Part shown: positions 25,010 to 33,347 of the stretch, piece after piece
Position numbering within the stretch: the first letter of the stretch is position 1
How the letters are laid out: every line of letters starts with the position of its first letter
Source: an uncultured Pseudomonadota bacterium
GTDB lineage: Bacteria; Pseudomonadota; Gammaproteobacteria; Steroidobacterales; Steroidobacteraceae
NCBI GenBank assembly: GCA_902826635.1
Contig: CADEFQ010000005.1
Coordinates: 1 to 64,000, forward strand
Direction: 5' to 3'
DNA: 64,000 nt
Position numbers and translations under genes: made by a program
The notes under the pieces: model-generated
The model's input: the letters and a program-made list of their open reading frames with translations, nothing else
What the model was told of the DNA's origin: nothing
The model's database searches: none

Positions 25010-26935
25010 ATGCCTGAAAAATTCCTTGATTGGGCCCTGATTGCACTTCTGCTGGTACCGGCGACAGCCTTGGCGGCGGCGGACCGGCCAGCGATCCCCG
25101 CGCCGCGCGACGTTCCCTACGCCCCCGGCACCCTGACACTGCGCGTCGACGCAACCGATCTCGACCATCGCGTCTTTCGCGTGCATGAAACGATCCCGGC
25201 AAACGCCGGACCACTGGTGCTGTTCTATCCGAAGTGGCTGCCGGGCAATCACTCGCCGACCGGTCCCATCGCGCTGATGCAGGGCCTCGTAATCACCGCC
25301 GATTCGCGCTCGCTCGAGTGGCACCGCGATCCCGTGGACATGTACGCATTCCACGTCACCGTACCGCGCGGCGTGCGTCGCATCGAACTCGCGTTCCAGT
25401 TCACGAGCCCGGTCAACGCGCAGCAGGGGCGCATGACGATGACGCCCGATCTGCTCGGCGTGCAGTGGGAAAAGATGCTGCTATATCCGGCGGGCTACTA
25501 CGCGGCGCGAATCCCCATCGAGGCCACGTTGCGGCTGCCGCCGGGCTGGGCCTACGGAACCGCACTGGAAAGCGTTTCCCGCGCCGGGGACGAGGTGACG
25601 TTCCGCGCCACGTCACTGGAAACGCTGGTCGATTCGCCGCTGTTTGCGGGCCGCCATGCGAAGCGGCTGGCGCTCGACTCGCGTGCGGAGTCGCCAGTGT
25701 GGCTGAACGTGTTCGGTGATCGCGCCGCCCTCATCGACATCAGCGACGCGCAGCTCGCCGCGCATCGCAATCTGGTCGCGGAGACCGACGCGCTGTTCGG
25801 CGCCCGGCACTATGCCCACTACGACTTCCTGCTCGCCGTCAGCGACAACTTCGCCAAAGTGGGTCTCGAACATCATCAGTCGAGCGAGAATGGTGTGCCG
25901 GCCGGCTATTTCACGGACTGGGACCATCTCGGCGAGTACCGCGACCTGCTGGCGCACGAGATGACCCATTCGTGGAACGGCAAATTCCGCCGGCCCGCCG
26001 ACCTGTGGACCCCGAACTATAACGTGCCGATGCGCACCGACCTGTTATGGGTCTACGAGGGCCAGACGGAATTCTGGGGTGACGTGCTCGCCGCGCGTTC
26101 GGGCCTGTGGACGCCAGAGTTCGCGCGCGAGGCGCTCGCGCGCTTCGCCGCGGAATATCAGTTCCAGAGGCCCGGCAGGACGTGGCGCTCGCTGGCCGAC
26201 ACGACCAGCCAGCCCATCATCGACTATGCCGGCGATCCGCCGTTCGAGAGCTGGGCCCGCGATGTGGACTACTACACCGAAGGCGTGCTCATCTGGCTCG
26301 ATGTCGACACGCAACTGCGCGCATTGACCGGCGAGCGGCGTTCGCTCGACGATTTCGCCCGCGCCTTCTGCGGCATGGAGAACGGCCGCATGGCCCCGCT
26401 CACCTACGCGCTCGACGACGTGATCGCGACGCTGAACGACATCGCCGCGCACGACTGGCGCGCGTTCTTCGCGGCGCGCCTCGAGGGTCTAGGGCCGGGC
26501 GCACCGCTCGACGGCATCACGCGCGCCGGCTGGCGGCTGACGTTCAGTGACCAGCCCAACGCCTATCTCGCGAGCAGCGAGACCCGCAAGAAGCAGCTGA
26601 ACCTCGGCGATTCGGCGGGCCTGATCGTCTCCACCGAGGACGCGACCGTCGCGGGTGTCGTCTGGGGCAGTGCCGCTTTCCGCGCCGGTCTCGTCAACGG
26701 CAACAAACTGATCGCGGTGAACGGGCGCGAATACAGTGCGGATCTGCTGAAGGAAGCGATCCGCGAGGCGGCAGGCAGGAGCGACCCCATCGAACTGCTG
26801 GTGAAAAACTACGACACGTACCGCACCGTGAAGCTCGACTGGCACAGCGGCCTGCGCTACCCGCACCTCGAGCGCGTCGAAGGAACGCCCGACCGGCTGT
26901 CAGTACTGTATGCGCCGCGCCGCGCGAATCCGTGA
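25010..26935 (+). CDS. M61 family metallopeptidase with PDZ domain
   Basis: A 641-residue secreted protease. A signal peptide (about 1-24) is followed by the beta-rich M61 N-terminal domain. The catalytic zinc site is His316-Glu317-x2-His320 in LAHEMTHSWNGK, with Glu350 in VYEGQTEFWGD as a probable third ligand. A C-terminal PDZ domain (about 530-620) contains GVVWGSAAFRAGLVNGNKLI. Glycyl aminopeptidase is the only well-studied member of the family. The physiological substrate here is unknown. The ATG at 25010 has GAGGT upstream and begins the signal peptide directly. A longer start at 24983 adds only nine polar residues. Confidence 0.9.
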   Translation: MPEKFLDWALIALLLVPATALAAADRPAIPAPRDVPYAPGTLTLRVDATDLDHRVFRVHETIPANAGPLVLFYPKWLPGNHSPTGPIALMQGLVITADSRSLEWHRDPVDMYAFHVTVPRGVRRIELAFQFTSPVNAQQGRMTMTPDLLGVQWEKMLLYPAGYYAARIPIEATLRLPPGWAYGTALESVSRAGDEVTFRATSLETLVDSPLFAGRHAKRLALDSRAESPVWLNVFGDRAALIDISDAQLAAHRNLVAETDALFGARHYAHYDFLLAVSDNFAKVGLEHHQSSENGVPAGYFTDWDHLGEYRDLLAHEMTHSWNGKFRRPADLWTPNYNVPMRTDLLWVYEGQTEFWGDVLAARSGLWTPEFAREALARFAAEYQFQRPGRTWRSLADTTSQPIIDYAGDPPFESWARDVDYYTEGVLIWLDVDTQLRALTGERRSLDDFARAFCGMENGRMAPLTYALDDVIATLNDIAAHDWRAFFAARLEGLGPGAPLDGITRAGWRLTFSDQPNAYLASSETRKKQLNLGDSAGLIVSTEDATVAGVVWGSAAFRAGLVNGNKLIAVNGREYSADLLKEAIREAAGRSDPIELLVKNYDTYRTVKLDWHSGLRYPHLERVEGTPDRLSVLYAPRRANP

Positions 26936-26960
26936 TGGCTCGCAGCCGCTATCATGCGCC

Positions 26961-27497
26961 ATGGCAATCATTGACGTGCGGCTCGAAACGCCGCGCCTGA
27001 TCCTGCGCCCGCTCGAATTCCAGGACTTCGATGCGTTCGCGGCTTTTCACGCCGAACCCGAGTCGATGCACTTCCTCGGCGGCGTGCAACCGCGCGAGGT
27101 CGCCTGGCGCACGCTCATGCTGATGGCCGGCGCGTGGCATTTGCAGGGCACTTCGATGTTCTCGCTGATCGAAAAATCGACCGGCCGCTGGGTTGGCCGG
27201 GTCGGCCCCTGGATGCCCGAGGGTTGGCCTGGCCCGGAAGTCGGCTGGGGCGTCGTACGCGACTGCCAGGGCAAGGGTTACGCCACGGAAGCCGCCACGG
27301 CGGCGATCGACTGGGCCTTCGATACGCTCGGCTGGACTGAAGTGATCCACTCCATTGCGCCTGAAAACCTGCCCTCGCAGGCCGTGGCCGCGAAGCTCGG
27401 CTCGCGCAATCGCGGCCCGGGCCGCTTGCCACCGCCGCTCGCGGATGTGCCGATCGAGATCTGGGGCCAGACGCGCGACGAATGGCGGCGGCGATGA
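26961..27497 (+). CDS. GNAT family N-acetyltransferase (RimJ-like)
   Basis: A 178-residue acetyltransferase of the Acetyltransf_3/RimJ type. It starts with RLETPRLILRPLEFQDFDAF, and the acetyl-CoA-binding loop is VRDCQGKGYATEAATAAIDW, followed by HSIAPENLPSQAVAAKLG. The substrate may be a ribosomal protein, an aminoglycoside-like amine or a small metabolite. Sequence does not decide. The stop overlaps the ATG of the next gene (ATGA), so it is coupled to the esterase. Confidence 0.85.
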   Translation: MAIIDVRLETPRLILRPLEFQDFDAFAAFHAEPESMHFLGGVQPREVAWRTLMLMAGAWHLQGTSMFSLIEKSTGRWVGRVGPWMPEGWPGPEVGWGVVRDCQGKGYATEAATAAIDWAFDTLGWTEVIHSIAPENLPSQAVAAKLGSRNRGPGRLPPPLADVPIEIWGQTRDEWRRR

Positions 27498-28219
27498 GTG
27501 CCGCGCCGACCCTGAAGATCGAGGAAACCCGCGATGAGGTCGTTGTCACCCTGACCCCCGCAGTCCCCTCGATGGCGGACGGCGCCGCGAGCGTGATCTG
27601 GCTGCACGGCCTCGGCGCCGACGGCCACGATTTCGTGCCGATCATCCCCGAGCTGCGCCTCGTGCCGCCTGCGGCCGTGCGCTTCATCTTTCCGCACGCG
27701 CCGGTACGGCCCGTCACGCTGAACGGCGGCATGCCGATGCGCGCGTGGTACGACATCCGCGAACTGTCGACCGCGGGGCGCCAGGATGAAACCGGCACCC
27801 GGGAATCGGCCGCGCGCGTCGGCGCGTTGATCGAGCGCGAGATCGGGCGCGGCGTCGACGCTTCGCGGGTCTTCCTTGCGGGCTTCTCGCAGGGAGGCGC
27901 GGTCGCGCTCCACACCGCGCTGCGCCATCCGCTGCGACTCGGCGGCATTCTGGCGCTATCAACCTATTTGCCCCTGCACGAGAGCGTCGCGCGCGAAGCG
28001 AGCGCGGCGAACCGCGCCATTCCGATCCTGATGTGCCACGGGCTGCGCGATCCCGTGCTGCCGTTTGCGCTCGGAGAAATGTCGCGCGACGCCCTCGCAT
28101 CACTCGGCTATTCGATCGAATGGAAGCCCTACCCCATGCAGCACGAGGTCTGCCGGCCCGAGATCGAGGACATTTCCGCGTGGCTCGCCGAGCGCCTGCG
28201 CGAACCGGCAACCGCGTAG
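27494..28219 (+). CDS. Alpha/beta hydrolase, carboxylesterase/phospholipase family
   Basis: A 241-residue serine hydrolase of the acyl-protein thioesterase-like family. The catalytic triad is visible: Ser in FLAGFSQGGAVAL, Asp in HGLRDPVLPF and His in MQHEVCRPE. The oxyanion region is WLHGLGADGHDF. Family members cleave short-chain esters and some lysophospholipids. The natural substrate is unknown. It is translationally coupled to the upstream GNAT gene and converges on the CDGSH gene with no gap. Confidence 0.87.
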   Translation: MSAAPTLKIEETRDEVVVTLTPAVPSMADGAASVIWLHGLGADGHDFVPIIPELRLVPPAAVRFIFPHAPVRPVTLNGGMPMRAWYDIRELSTAGRQDETGTRESAARVGALIEREIGRGVDASRVFLAGFSQGGAVALHTALRHPLRLGGILALSTYLPLHESVAREASAANRAIPILMCHGLRDPVLPFALGEMSRDALASLGYSIEWKPYPMQHEVCRPEIEDISAWLAERLREPATA

Positions 28220-28882
28220 TTACTTGCGCACGGGCGGGAGGCCGGGGGCCTCGAAACCGATCTTGCGGTGCGTACCGTCGCAGAACGGCTTCCCGCCGGA
28301 GTGCCCGCACCGGCACAGCCAGCACTCGGTGACCTTCTTCACGGTGCGGCCGGTCCCGGTGACGACCTCGAGATTCCCCTTGATGTGCAGCGGGCCGTTC
28401 TCGACCGGGATCACCTCGAGCGGGCCATTGCGCACTTCGAGCGCCGGTGACTCCTGCGTCGGCGCCTCGCCGGACGCGGTGAAGCCGGCGGCGACATGGC
28501 TCGTGTCGCAGAACGGCTTTGTCTTCGACGCCCCGCAGCGGCACAGCGTGGCGCGCAGCGCGCTGCCGCCCCCGTAAAAGCGCATTTCCGCGTGCAGCGC
28601 GAGCGGGCCATTCTCGCGCACGCGCACCGTGTTCACCTTCGGCGCGGCTTCCGGCTCGCCGCCATCATGACGTTCGCAGCTGATCGCGCCCGAGGGGCAC
28701 AGACGCGCGATCGACATCACGGTTTCCGCCGACGCGGCGTCGGGATGGATCCACTCGCCGGCGACGTTCGGCACGAACACGTCCGGGTGGTCGAGCACAC
28801 AATGGCGGGAGTGGATGCACTTCGCCGGGTCGAAGCGCACGGTGACCTTCGCGCCTCGCACCACTTCGATCTTGTCGCCCAT
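28220..28882 (-). CDS. Ferredoxin-like (Fer4_19) and double CDGSH iron-sulfur protein
   Basis: A 220-residue protein with three iron-sulfur modules. The N-terminal divergent mono-cluster ferredoxin (about 1-70) has FDPAKCIHSRHC and CPSGAISCE. Two CDGSH domains follow: CRCGASKTKPFCDTSH (a slightly degenerate CDGSH signature) and CRCGHSGGKPFCDGTH. Each CDGSH motif would hold a 2Fe-2S cluster ligated by three Cys and one His. The substrate or partner is unknown; related proteins are associated with iron handling or redox sensing. The start at 28882 has GGAGG upstream. Confidence 0.85.
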   Translation of the reverse strand: MGDKIEVVRGAKVTVRFDPAKCIHSRHCVLDHPDVFVPNVAGEWIHPDAASAETVMSIARLCPSGAISCERHDGGEPEAAPKVNTVRVRENGPLALHAEMRFYGGGSALRATLCRCGASKTKPFCDTSHVAAGFTASGEAPTQESPALEVRNGPLEVIPVENGPLHIKGNLEVVTGTGRTVKKVTECWLCRCGHSGGKPFCDGTHRKIGFEAPGLPPVRK

Positions 28883-29019
28883 GTCCGCGCCCTCCAGTCT
28901 TCCGGCGACCATTCTCGCACCTGTCAGCCGGTTCCTACGAACGGCGCTCGCGCCCGGCCCTGTGCCGAGGCGCGCTGGCGCGGTAAGTTGTCTTCCAGGC
29001 ATGGAGATGGAGACTCGGC

Positions 29020-29223
29020 GTGGCGATGTCGGAAGATTCCTACAGCACTATCGGACGCATTCCGGCACGGTATCGCGGAGACTCGCCCTATGCGCGCCTG
29101 TCGGGCGCGGCGCGCTGGCCGCTGGCCGCGGCACGGGGCGAAATCCAGAAGGCCGCGGCCGTGACGATCGCCACATGGGAGCGCGCGCGTCGCGCCGTGA
29201 CCGGGCTGCTGTACGACAAATAG
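29020..29223 (+). CDS. Small hypothetical protein before the response regulator
   Basis: A 67-residue frame starts at GTG (29020) or ATG (29026) with GGAGAC upstream, and ends 9 bases before the response regulator gene. The sequence is basic and shows no known motif, signal peptide or membrane segment (SYSTIGRIPARYRGDSPYAR). Its position supports co-transcription with the regulator, but the coding evidence is thin. Confidence 0.35.
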   Translation: MAMSEDSYSTIGRIPARYRGDSPYARLSGAARWPLAAARGEIQKAAAVTIATWERARRAVTGLLYDK

Positions 29224-29232
29224 ACGAAGGAC

Positions 29233-29871
29233 ATGCCGCAGTTCAGCGTCATCATCGTTGATGATCACCAGGTCGTCCTCGCGGGGCTGAAGCAGATCAT
29301 TGCCTCCCAGCCGGACCTGCGCGTCGTCGCCGAATGCCGTACCGGCAAGGACGTGATCGCGGCGCTGAAGGAGCATGCCTGCAATGTCTTGCTGCTCGAC
29401 CTGTCGCTGCCCGACATGTCGGGGCTCGACGTGCTGAAGCACGTCCGTGCGCACCACGAGGGCGTTGGCGTGCTGGTGCTGAGCGGCTACCCGGAAAAGC
29501 AGTTCGGCATCAACGTGCTGCGCGGCGGAGCGCATGGCTTCATCAGCAAGGGCGTCGACGACACCGAGCTGCTGCGTGCGGTGCGCATGGTGGCGCGCGG
29601 CAGCCGTTATGTGGGCCCCGAGCTCGCCGACCTGCTGCTCGCAGGCCTCGACGGCACCGGCGATCAGCCGCGTCACGGCGTGCTCTCGGAGCGCGAATTC
29701 CAGATCTTCGTGAAGCTCGCCGAGGGAAAAACCGTCACCGAGATTGCGGGCAAACTGTTTCTCAGCGTAAAGACCGTCAGCACCTATCGGTCGCGGATCC
29801 TCGAGAAGATGGGGATGAAGACCAACGCCGACATCACCTATTACGCGATCAAGAACAGTCTGCTGCAGTGA
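29233..29871 (+). CDS. NarL/FixJ-type LuxR response regulator
   Basis: A 212-residue regulator. The receiver domain (about 1-120) has an acidic pair at residues 10-11 and phospho-acceptor Asp56 in VLLLDLSLPDMSG. A C-terminal LuxR-type helix-turn-helix (about 145-205) contains LSEREFQIFVKLAEGKTVTE and LFLSVKTVSTYRSRILEKM. This is the NarL/FixJ domain order. A second, receiver-only regulator follows 2 bases downstream, and a CHASE3/HisKA_3 kinase lies convergent. The set probably forms one signalling unit. Confidence 0.9.
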   Translation: MPQFSVIIVDDHQVVLAGLKQIIASQPDLRVVAECRTGKDVIAALKEHACNVLLLDLSLPDMSGLDVLKHVRAHHEGVGVLVLSGYPEKQFGINVLRGGAHGFISKGVDDTELLRAVRMVARGSRYVGPELADLLLAGLDGTGDQPRHGVLSEREFQIFVKLAEGKTVTEIAGKLFLSVKTVSTYRSRILEKMGMKTNADITYYAIKNSLLQ

Positions 29872-29873
29872 TC

Positions 29874-30329
29874 ATGCCGAACGAACACCGCACCGTGGGC
29901 CGTACCGGCAAGGCGCCGGGCGACACGCGCGCCACCGCCGGCGACGAGCTGCGCATCCTCCTGATCGAGGACTCGCAGCTGTTGCGCGACCGGATGATCG
30001 GCATGCTCACGGTACCCGGCGTCATGCAGGTCACCGGGACCGCCGAGACCGAACAGGACGCGATCCGGCTCATCGACGCGCACGACTACGATGCGCTCGT
30101 GGTCGACGTGGAGCTGCGCCAGGGCAGCGGCATCACCGCGATCCGCCACGCACGCAAGTCCTGCGCAGCGCGCATCCAGCCGTTGATCATCGTGCTGACG
30201 AACTATTCGCTGCCGACCGTCGAGCAGCGCTGCATGACCGCCGGCGCCGATCATTTCCTCGACAAGATGCAGCAGTTCGGTGAGGTGCGCCCGCTGCTCG
30301 AAGGCCACCAGCGGCGAAGCAGCCGCTGA
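29874..30329 (+). CDS. Receiver-only response regulator
   Basis: A 151-residue protein made of a single receiver domain preceded by about 20 extra residues. The acidic pair is in LLIEDSQLL, phospho-acceptor Asp78 lies in VVDVELRQGSG, and a Thr/Lys switch region lies in VLTNYSLPT and HFLDKMQQF. There is no output domain, so it may act as a phosphate sink or dock with another protein. It sits two bases downstream of the LuxR-type regulator and was probably co-transcribed. The partner kinase could be the gene at 30352. Confidence 0.85.
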   Translation: MPNEHRTVGRTGKAPGDTRATAGDELRILLIEDSQLLRDRMIGMLTVPGVMQVTGTAETEQDAIRLIDAHDYDALVVDVELRQGSGITAIRHARKSCAARIQPLIIVLTNYSLPTVEQRCMTAGADHFLDKMQQFGEVRPLLEGHQRRSSR

Positions 30330-30351
30330 CGCCGCCCTGCCGCGCGCCTCG

Positions 30352-31773
30352 TCAGGCGTCGGGGACAGGCTGCGCGAACGGCACCAGGACATCGAGTCGC
30401 GTGCCCATCCCCGGCTCGCTCTGGATCTCGAAGCTGCCGTTCAGGCTCACGACCCGATGGCGCATGCCGGAAAGGCCATGCGACACGCGCGACCGTTCCG
30501 GGTCCATGCCGATGCCGTCGTCGCCGACGGAGAGGTGATAGCCCGCGGCCCCCACCTCGAAGCTCATCACGACATTGCGCGCCCGCGCGTGGCGGATGAT
30601 GTTGGTGAGTGATTCCTGGCCGACCCGGAAAAGCGCGATCGCGAGCGCCTGCGGTATCGGATCCGTTTCATCGGGTATCGTGGTGCGGCAGCCGAGCCCG
30701 GCACGCTTGCAGGTCTCGTCGAAGTAGGCTTCGAGCGCGGTCGGCAGGCCGAAGTGATCGAGCAGCGCCGGGCGCAGGTTCTCGACGACGCGCCGCTTCA
30801 GGTTCATCGCCTCGGTCACCGTACGCACGAGCTCGCCGAGCTTGTCGCGCACTTCCTGCTCCATCGTCACCGAACGCCCCTGCAACCACGCGAGATCCAT
30901 GTTCGCGGCGGTGAGGAGACCTCCGAGTTCGTCGTGAAGGTCGCGGGCAAGATCCGCCTTCTCCTGTTCCGATGCGCTTTGCAGATGGGTCGAGAGGCGC
31001 GACAGTTCGCGGGTGCGATCTTCGATGATCACCTCGAGCCGTCGCCGCTCGTGCTCTGCCTCGTACCGGCGCTCCTCCTTGCGCAGGCTGTCGGCGACGA
31101 ACAGGCGCACGACCAGCACGATCAGCGCAAACGTGAGGAGCGCGAGCGCCGCGAACGCGTAGCGCGACAGCACGAGGCTCTGCGCCTGCTCATCGCGCAG
31201 CGAGGCGAGCCGCGAGTCGAGCACGCCGATCAGCGCCTGCGCTTCGGCGCGGAACTGGTCCATCACCCTGCGGCCCTCGCCTGTGCGCAGGATGGCCATG
31301 GCGTTGGCGCGGTCCCCGCGCTGCGTCAGCGAGATCGATGCAGTCACTTCCGCAATCTTGACGCTGCGCAATTCCTCGAGCCGGGTGACATGCGCGATCA
31401 CCTGCGCATCGTTCGCCGCGAGCGTGCGCAGCCGCGCGCTGATCACCTGCAGGTCGGGCAGCGCGCTGCGATACGGCGCGAGGTAGCGGCTGTTCGTGGT
31501 GAGCAGGAAACCCCGTTGCGCGCTCTCGAGATCGACGAGCTGCGAACGCAAGGCGATCACTTCGTTCTGCATGCCGAGGGTGCGGTTGACGCTCTCCGCG
31601 GCGACGCGAATGCGGTTCACCGACCATTCGTTCACGAGATAGACGCCGACGCCGAGCAGCGAGATCGCAACGATCGGCAGCCAGATCGATCCGGGCAGGA
31701 GCCGCAGGCCATCCCAGAAATCGAGATGGATGCTGCGATACTGCCGCCACGGCAGCCCATGCCCCTCTACCAC
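30352..31773 (-). CDS. CHASE3-domain sensor histidine kinase (HisKA_3 type)
   Basis: A 473-residue membrane kinase. Two membrane segments (about 29-48 and 205-226) flank a CHASE3-type periplasmic sensor domain. A coiled coil (about 230-270) precedes the HisKA_3 dimerisation domain with phosphorylated His280 in LARDLHDELGGLL. The HATPase_c domain has the N-box TNIIRHARARNV and the G-box-like DDGIGMDPERSR. HisKA_3 kinases pair with NarL-type regulators, and one lies convergent at 29233. The region upstream on its coding strand contains an intrinsic terminator (31858-31890), which could be a leader attenuator. Confidence 0.9.
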   Translation of the reverse strand: MVEGHGLPWRQYRSIHLDFWDGLRLLPGSIWLPIVAISLLGVGVYLVNEWSVNRIRVAAESVNRTLGMQNEVIALRSQLVDLESAQRGFLLTTNSRYLAPYRSALPDLQVISARLRTLAANDAQVIAHVTRLEELRSVKIAEVTASISLTQRGDRANAMAILRTGEGRRVMDQFRAEAQALIGVLDSRLASLRDEQAQSLVLSRYAFAALALLTFALIVLVVRLFVADSLRKEERRYEAEHERRRLEVIIEDRTRELSRLSTHLQSASEQEKADLARDLHDELGGLLTAANMDLAWLQGRSVTMEQEVRDKLGELVRTVTEAMNLKRRVVENLRPALLDHFGLPTALEAYFDETCKRAGLGCRTTIPDETDPIPQALAIALFRVGQESLTNIIRHARARNVVMSFEVGAAGYHLSVGDDGIGMDPERSRVSHGLSGMRHRVVSLNGSFEIQSEPGMGTRLDVLVPFAQPVPDA

Positions 31774-31857
31774 CCGTGCATGCTAGCAGGCGGGCCCATC
31801 CGCCGGGAACGCTACGGATGTCGGGTGACGGGCACAGCGCAGGCAAATCGCCAACGC

Positions 31858-31890
31858 AAAAAAAGACGCCCTCACGGATGTGAAGGCGTC
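31858..31890 (-). terminator. Strong intrinsic terminator in minus orientation
   Basis: On the minus strand a stem of 11 pairs with a 4-base loop ends in a run of seven T. One pair is a wobble that would be a mismatch on the plus strand, so the minus direction is favoured. It lies 85 bases upstream of the kinase gene start and about 160 bases from the divergent FabH-like gene, with no annotated minus-strand gene before it. It therefore ends either a small RNA or a regulated leader of the kinase. Confidence 0.6.
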
Positions 31891-32047
31891 CCGAGTAGCC
31901 GGCGCTCGACAGGGGGGCGTGGGCGCCGACGATGCAGTTTCAAGAATACCCACTGCCCGTCGCAGTACCATTCCGCCGCCGCCCCTCCCCTCGTAGGAAT
32001 GGGCCGACACGTGCGCACCGGGCGGAGGTCTCGTATGCTGGCGCGTC

Positions 32048-33142
32048 ATGACGACCTACGCCGCGATCACCGGCTGGGGCAAATGCCTGCCTCCGGCCGT
32101 GCTTTCAAATCAGGATCTTGCGGGCATGCTCGAAACGAGCGACGAGTGGATCACAAGCCGGACCGGCATTCGCGAGCGGCGCGTCTCACACGTGACGATG
32201 GCCGAGATGGCCCATGTCGCCGCCGAGCGAGCCCTCGCCTGCGCCGCGCTCACAGGTCGGGACATCGACCTCATCGTGTTCGGCACCTGCAGCTTCGAGG
32301 ACCAGGTGCCCAACATGGCCTCGGGCCTGCAGCAGCGCATCGGCGCGACAGGCTGCGCGGCGATGGACGTCAACACCGCGTGCACGAGCTTCCTTTACGG
32401 CCTTTCCACGGCCACCGCGATGATCCGGAACGGCGTGGTGAGAAACGCGCTCGTGATCGGCGCCGAGATCATCACGCCTTACATGGACTGGACCGATCGC
32501 AATGTCGCCGTCCTCTTCGGTGACGGTGCGGCGGCCGTCGTGGTGCAGGCATCGCAGAACGAGGAAGGGCTCCTCGCCGAGAAGCTCGGCTGCTTCGGGG
32601 ATGCACGCGAGATCCTGCGCATCCACGGCATGGGAGGCAACTACGCCAACCAGGGGCGACTGTACGGCATCACCTCGTGGCAGTTCGAAGGGCAGGAAAT
32701 CTTCAAGCGCGCCGTGCTCGGCATGAGCGAGGCGAGCGCAGCGGCGCTCGCGAAGCGCGGCCTCACGGCGGACGACATCCATCTCGTCGTTCCGCACCAG
32801 GCGAACCTGCGGATCATCGAAGCCGTGGCGAAACGCGCGGGCATCCCGATGGAGCGGGTGTTCACGAACGTCCAGCGCTACGGAAACATGTCGTCGGCGA
32901 CCGTGCCGGTCGGGCTCTGCGAAGCGCTCGAGGAAGGCCGCGTCGAAAAGGGCGGCTGGCTGCTGCTGCCGGCGTTCGGCGGTGGCCTCACGTTCTGCGC
33001 GCACCTGGTGCGCTGGGGCGATCGCGTGACGCCGCTCGACACCACCGACATCGAGTTGCCGCCGTGCGATCGCACGGCGGTGCAACTGATCCATGAAGTC
33101 GCGGCACGCAAGGTCACGCGCGCGCCGGAGCCGGCGCCCTAG
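32048..33142 (+). CDS. 3-oxoacyl-ACP synthase III (FabH-like)
   Basis: A 364-residue thiolase-fold enzyme. The catalytic Cys112 is in NTACTSFLYG, His in VPHQANLRIIE and Asn in RYGNMSSATVP. FabH condenses acetyl-CoA (or other acyl-CoA) with malonyl-ACP to start fatty-acid synthesis. The C-terminus extends about 35 residues beyond the usual end. The gene is not next to plsX, fabD or other fatty-acid genes, so it could serve a specialised pathway instead of primary lipid synthesis. It converges on THX with a 10-base gap. Confidence 0.85.
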   Translation: MTTYAAITGWGKCLPPAVLSNQDLAGMLETSDEWITSRTGIRERRVSHVTMAEMAHVAAERALACAALTGRDIDLIVFGTCSFEDQVPNMASGLQQRIGATGCAAMDVNTACTSFLYGLSTATAMIRNGVVRNALVIGAEIITPYMDWTDRNVAVLFGDGAAAVVVQASQNEEGLLAEKLGCFGDAREILRIHGMGGNYANQGRLYGITSWQFEGQEIFKRAVLGMSEASAAALAKRGLTADDIHLVVPHQANLRIIEAVAKRAGIPMERVFTNVQRYGNMSSATVPVGLCEALEEGRVEKGGWLLLPAFGGGLTFCAHLVRWGDRVTPLDTTDIELPPCDRTAVQLIHEVAARKVTRAPEPAP

Positions 33143-33152
33143 CGGCGCGGTG

Positions 33153-33290
33153 CTAGCGCTTCGCGGTCTTGGCGGTCTTGGCGCTCTTCGCGGAGGCCGT
33201 CTTCTTCGCGGCCGGCTTCTTGAGGCGCGTCTTGCCGAACGAACCCTTGTAAATCTTGCCGCGGCGGCTGCGGCCGTCACCCTTGCCCAT
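33153..33290 (-). CDS. 30S ribosomal protein THX
   Basis: This 45-residue gene lies between the FabH-like gene and the 2-oxoacid oxidoreductase operon. The protein begins MGKGDGRSRRGKIYKGSFGK, the THX (bS31-like) signature, and ends in an Ala/Lys-rich tail longer than in Thermus. GGAG precedes the ATG. THX sits at the top of the 30S head in the species that have it. The gene is short enough to be missed by length-based gene finding. Confidence 0.85.
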   Translation of the reverse strand: MGKGDGRSRRGKIYKGSFGKTRLKKPAAKKTASAKSAKTAKTAKR

Positions 33291-33329
33291 GATTCGACTC
33301 CGGTTGTGCTGAAAGGGGCGCGAGTCTAG

Positions 33330-33346
33330 CAGCCCGCCGTGGGCTG
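33330..33346 (-). terminator. Short hairpin downstream of the oxidoreductase operon
   Basis: CAGCCC and GGGCTG pair around a 5-base loop directly after the last gene of the minus-strand operon (stop at 33348). There is no clear T-run, so it is a weak or factor-assisted terminator. THX follows on the same strand, about 40 bases on. Confidence 0.4.
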
Positions 33347-33347
33347 A

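Noticed and set aside
31858-32047. Structured minus-strand region considered as 6S RNA, tmRNA or RNase P RNA
   Set aside because: None of the conserved sequence blocks I know for these RNAs is present. I therefore keep it only as an unassigned candidate leader or small RNA.
30754-32523. A plus-strand frame of 589 codons opposite the CHASE3 kinase
   Set aside because: It spans an intergenic region and two genes in wrong frames, and no domain is visible.
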